Shown: one piece after another, positions 23,292-25,859 of the stretch
Position numbering within the stretch: the stretch's first letter is position 1
How the letters are laid out: each line of letters opens with the position of its first letter
Assembly (NCBI GenBank): GCA_937983015.1
Contig: CALKAK010000102.1
Span: forward strand, 1-25,859
DNA: 25,859 nt
DNA from: an uncultured Bacillaceae bacterium
GTDB lineage: Bacteria; Bacillota; Bacilli; Bacillales; Caldibacillaceae
Direction of reading: 5' to 3'
The notes under the pieces: model-generated
What the model was told of the DNA's origin: nothing
The model's input: the letters and a program-made list of their open reading frames with translations, nothing else
Database searches by the model: none
Program-made: the position numbers and the translations under genes

Positions 23292-24143
23292 TTAATAGTT
23301 TTCTGGATTTAATATCGCTAAAATTCGATTCAAATCGTCGTAGGAGAAAAATTCAATCTCGATCTTCCCCTTCCTTTTTCCTTTTTTGATTTTTACGGTT
23401 GTGCCGAAACGTTCACGCAATACATTTTCCTGTTCCATGAGAAAAACATCTTTTTTCTCTTTTCGTTTTTTTGTTTCACGTGAAACATTACGATTTAATT
23501 GTTGTATCAACTCTTCTAATTGCCTTACATTCAAACCTTCTTTAATGACTTTATCAACCACGGACGGGATTTTCTTTTTATCTTTTATCCCTAGTAAAGC
23601 CCGCCCATGCCCCATGGAGATTTTGCCCTCATGGATGAGTTCCTGAATCTCTTGCGGTAAGGAAAGGAGGCGTACCATATTGGCGATGTGGGGACGGCTT
23701 TTGCCCAGTCGTTTGGCCAGTTGCTCTTGCGTGATTTCCAGGCGGTCCAATAACATCTGATACGCACTAGCTTCTTCAATAGGGGTTAAATCTTCCCGCT
23801 GCAGGTTTTCCAGTACGGCAAGTTCCATCATTTTTTCATCGGTTAACGAACGAACGACCGCAGGGATTTTTTTCAGACCGGCTGCTTTTGCCGCCCGATA
23901 ACGTCTCTCACCAACAACGATTTCGTATCCTTTGATACTTTTCCGTACGATAATCGGCTGTAAAACACCATGTTCGAGGATGGATTGCTTCAGATCGGCA
24001 ATGCCTTCTTCCGAAAAATATTTTCGCGGTTGATAAGGGTTGGGACGAATCTCCTTGAGAGGGATTTCTTCCACTGTTTCGCCTTCGATTTTTTCAATTT
24101 CCGAAAATAAGGCATTAATCCCTTTCCCTAAAGCCTTAGCCAT
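23292..24143 (-). CDS. spo0J: Chromosome-partitioning protein ParB / Spo0J
   Basis: CTP-dependent DNA clamp that loads at parS, spreads, recruits SMC condensin to oriC and stimulates ATP hydrolysis by Soj. The 283 residues have the Soj-stimulating N-terminal segment (MAKALGKGINALF), CTP-binding boxes including GERRYRAA (78–85) and ENLQREDLTPIEEA (112–125), a helix-turn-helix (about 137–160, TQEQLAKRLGKSRPHIANM) and a C-terminal dimerisation domain rich in lysine and ending FSYDDLNRILAILNPENY. The ATG overlaps the soj end by 8 bp. It contains a parS inside its own coding sequence, as in B. subtilis. Confidence 0.97.
   Translation of the reverse strand: MAKALGKGINALFSEIEKIEGETVEEIPLKEIRPNPYQPRKYFSEEGIADLKQSILEHGVLQPIIVRKSIKGYEIVVGERRYRAAKAAGLKKIPAVVRSLTDEKMMELAVLENLQREDLTPIEEASAYQMLLDRLEITQEQLAKRLGKSRPHIANMVRLLSLPQEIQELIHEGKISMGHGRALLGIKDKKKIPSVVDKVIKEGLNVRQLEELIQQLNRNVSRETKKRKEKKDVFLMEQENVLRERFGTTVKIKKGKRKGKIEIEFFSYDDLNRILAILNPENY
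23472..23487. promoter_or_regulatory. parS site within spo0J
   Basis: Perfect TGTTTCACGTGAAACA inside the spo0J coding region, on the minus strand encoding the NVSRETK stretch. The B. subtilis spo0J gene carries a parS in its coding region too. Confidence 0.92.
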
Positions 24144-24897
24144 TCCTTACCACTTCCTTCGCTAATTCTAAATAAACCTCGGCTCCGCGTGAACGTGGAT
24201 CGTATAAGATGATCGGTTGTCCGTGGCTTGGCGCTTCACTCAAGCGAACATTCCGCGGGATGATCGTCCGGAATACTTTGTCCTGGAAATATTTTTTTAC
24301 TTCTTCGATTACTTGAATGCCAAGGTTCGTTCGTGCATCAAACATCGTTAACAAGACACCCTCGATCATTAAGTCAGGATTTAAATGTTTTTGCACAAGC
24401 CGGATCGTATTTAACAATTGACCTAAACCTTCCAGGGCGTAGTACTCGCACTGAACAGGGATCACGACCGTATCGGATGCGGTAAGCGAATTGAGTGTTA
24501 ATAAACCGAGCGATGGAGGGCAATCGATCAAAATATAGTCATAGCGGTCTTTTACAGATTCCAGGGACTTTTTCAGACGTAATTCCCGGGAGATTAACGA
24601 AACAAGTTCTACCTCGGCTCCTGCTAGCTGGATCGTAGCCGGGATGACTTCTAAATTTTCCACTTGCGTCGGCAAAATGACTTGTTCGATGTCTATCTCA
24701 TCAATCAACACATTGTAAATACAATGCTCGACATCTGCTTTTTCAACCCCGACTCCACTCGTGGCATTGCCCTGGGGATCGATATCAATCAGCAAAACTC
24801 TTTTTCCGATATAAGCTAAACACGCTGATAAGTTAACGGCAGTCGTCGTTTTCCCGACACCGCCCTTTTGGTTCGCTATGGATATGATTTTACTCAC
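24136..24897 (-). CDS. soj: Chromosome-partitioning ATPase ParA / Soj
   Basis: Dimerising DNA-binding ATPase that works with Spo0J in origin segregation and regulates DnaA. The GTG at 24897, with AGGTG 5 nt upstream, gives 253 residues (VSKIISIANQKGGVGKTTT), exactly the B. subtilis length; an in-frame start at 24999 would add 34 atypical residues. Deviant Walker A KGGVGKTT is at 11–18, the A' motif LIDIDPQGNATSG follows, Walker B is YILIDCPPSLG, and the C-terminal SEAPSHGQPI segment is intact. Confidence 0.96.
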   Translation of the reverse strand: MSKIISIANQKGGVGKTTTAVNLSACLAYIGKRVLLIDIDPQGNATSGVGVEKADVEHCIYNVLIDEIDIEQVILPTQVENLEVIPATIQLAGAEVELVSLISRELRLKKSLESVKDRYDYILIDCPPSLGLLTLNSLTASDTVVIPVQCEYYALEGLGQLLNTIRLVQKHLNPDLMIEGVLLTMFDARTNLGIQVIEEVKKYFQDKVFRTIIPRNVRLSEAPSHGQPIILYDPRSRGAEVYLELAKEVVRNG

Positions 24898-24928
24898 GAT
24901 GTCACCTACCCCGAATGGAACTTCTTCT

Positions 24929-24937
24929 ATTTTACCA
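24929..24937 (-). promoter_or_regulatory. Candidate extended -10 promoter of soj
   Basis: On the minus strand TGGTAAAAT (TG-N-TAAAAT) lies about 32 nt before the soj GTG, after the noc terminator. No clear -35. Confidence 0.4.
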
Positions 24938-25084
24938 TGAAACTTCTGAAAAATGATATTTCGCCTCGTTTTGTCCACCGTATTTTCTAGCAAATACATG
25001 TTCTTATCTTTAATAGTAACCTTTTTTACCGACCATGTACATACGGAGTAGCAACATTTCCAATAATTTTAATCGTTCCCTGCA

Positions 25085-25115
25085 ACAAAAAAAGGATACC
25101 GATCGAGGTATCCTT
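25085..25115 (-). terminator. Terminator after noc
   Basis: On the minus strand AAGGATACC (25107–25115), loop TCGATC, GGTATCCTT (25092–25100), followed by TTTTTGTTGC. It starts 16 bp after the noc stop. Confidence 0.88.
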
Positions 25116-25130
25116 AAATAGTTTACTAGT

Positions 25131-25859
25131 TTATGAGCTTTTCTTTTTCGGGATCCGGATCTTAATTTCGTAATATTCGTCGGCTTCTTCCTCACTAGTT
25201 TCCAGAGCGATACCGCTTTTTTCGATCATTTTTATCGATTGGCGGATCGTATTTACCGCAATTCGTACATCTCTACTTACAGAAAGTCTCTTCGACTTCG
25301 GCGCTTCCCCACCCGTGAGCATCTTTTCAACCCGTACTTCCGTTTGCTTCACGTTTAAATTCTTTTCAATGATTTCCTCTAAGATTTTTAACTGCTTCTC
25401 TTCGTCTTTTAACGGTAAAATGGCCCGGGCATGGCGCTCAGTAATCTCTTTGTTTAACAGAGCCTCCTGAACCCGATCCGGCAGTTTTAACAGTCGCAGC
25501 TTGTTGGCGATCGTGGATTGCCCTTTCCCCAAGCGCTGGGCCAGGGCTTCCTGCGTTAGATTATGAATCTCGATTAACTGTTGATAAGCGCGCGCTTCTT
25601 CTATCGGCGACAATTCTTCCCGCTGAATATTTTCTATTAGGGCCAGCGAGGCCGTCTCCTTGTCATTCATTTCTCGAACGATCGCCGGAATCGTATCCCA
25701 GCCTAAGCGTTGGGCCGCCCGATATCGTCTTTCTCCAGCGATGATCTCATATCGGTCCTCATCGAGCTTCCGGACAACGATCGGCTGGATGATCCCGTGG
25801 GTGTGAAGGGTTTTGGCCAACTCAGCGATTTTTTCCTCATCGAACTTCGTCCGTGGCTG
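25131..25859 (-). CDS. noc: Nucleoid occlusion protein Noc (5' end outside window)
   Basis: ParB paralogue that binds Noc sites, spreads with CTP and tethers DNA to the membrane to block FtsZ assembly over the nucleoid. The frame is open to the right edge (QPRTKFDEEKIAELAK…), leaving 242 residues; about 40 N-terminal residues, including the membrane-binding helix, are off the window. GERRYRAAQRLG, ENIQREELSPIEEA and the helix-turn-helix TQEALAQRLGKGQSTIANKL are visible. It is called Noc rather than a second Spo0J because it lies upstream of soj, its recognition helix (GKGQSTIANKL) differs from that of the parS-binding copy, and this is the noc position in Bacillus. Confidence 0.94.
   Translation of the reverse strand, partial: QPRTKFDEEKIAELAKTLHTHGIIQPIVVRKLDEDRYEIIAGERRYRAAQRLGWDTIPAIVREMNDKETASLALIENIQREELSPIEEARAYQQLIEIHNLTQEALAQRLGKGQSTIANKLRLLKLPDRVQEALLNKEITERHARAILPLKDEEKQLKILEEIIEKNLNVKQTEVRVEKMLTGGEAPKSKRLSVSRDVRIAVNTIRQSIKMIEKSGIALETSEEEADEYYEIKIRIPKKKSS

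Noticed and set aside
1..25859. CRISPR array, rRNA operon, prophage or defence island
   Set aside because: No regularly spaced repeats, no rRNA or tRNA-like stretches, and apart from the left edge the genes are conserved core genes.

Overview
The window is the left flank of a chromosomal replication origin from a spore-forming member of the Bacillaceae (Firmicutes). The gene order noc–soj–spo0J … yyaC … ychF–rpsF–ssb–rpsR … yybS–gdpP–rplI–dnaC … walRKHIJ–htrC … rlmH is that of the Bacillus subtilis oriC-left region. Strong AGGAGG-type ribosome sites, frequent TTG/GTG starts, low-to-moderate GC and the sporulation-type protein YyaC fit the same group. I cannot name the genus from sequence alone. 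Almost every gene is on the minus strand, so transcription runs leftward, away from an oriC expected just beyond the right edge. Only rlmD and yyaC run on the plus strand, head-on to the presumed fork.

Right part (19–25.9 kb): the chromosome segregation block holds noc (cut by the window edge), soj/parA and spo0J/parB, with one perfect parS inside spo0J and a second 2 bp after its stop. Leftward follow a DUF554 membrane protein, yyaC, the small DUF951 protein, the GTPase ychF, and the rpsF–ssb–rpsR operon, whose leader folds like the S6:S18 autoregulatory motif. A third, one-mismatch parS lies between rpsF and ssb.

Middle (11.7–18.8 kb): yybS, gdpP (c-di-AMP phosphodiesterase), rplI and dnaC (replicative helicase), then a secreted LysM–G5–M23 murein hydrolase in the place where purA is often found next to dnaC. 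About 255 bp upstream of the hydrolase is a perfect WalR-type box. This links it to the walR–walK–walH–walI–walJ essential cell-wall two-component operon that follows (6.0–11.4 kb).

Left part (0–5.9 kb): an HtrA-type membrane serine protease, a small CxxH/CxxC putative zinc protein, a cluster of eight same-orientation DnaA-box-like 9-mers (two perfect), an RlmD/TrmA-family rRNA methyltransferase on the plus strand, a UMF1-family MFS transporter and rlmH. The far left edge carries the 5' end of a probable transposase next to a large imperfect inverted repeat.

The coding content is conserved core genome and I see no clearly new multi-gene system. The most interesting material is cis-acting: the DnaA-box cluster, the three parS sites, candidate Noc sites, the WalR box on the M23 gene, the ribosomal-protein leader, and the inverted repeat at the left edge. 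Many starts were re-chosen from ribosome sites and family length; these choices are given with each gene.
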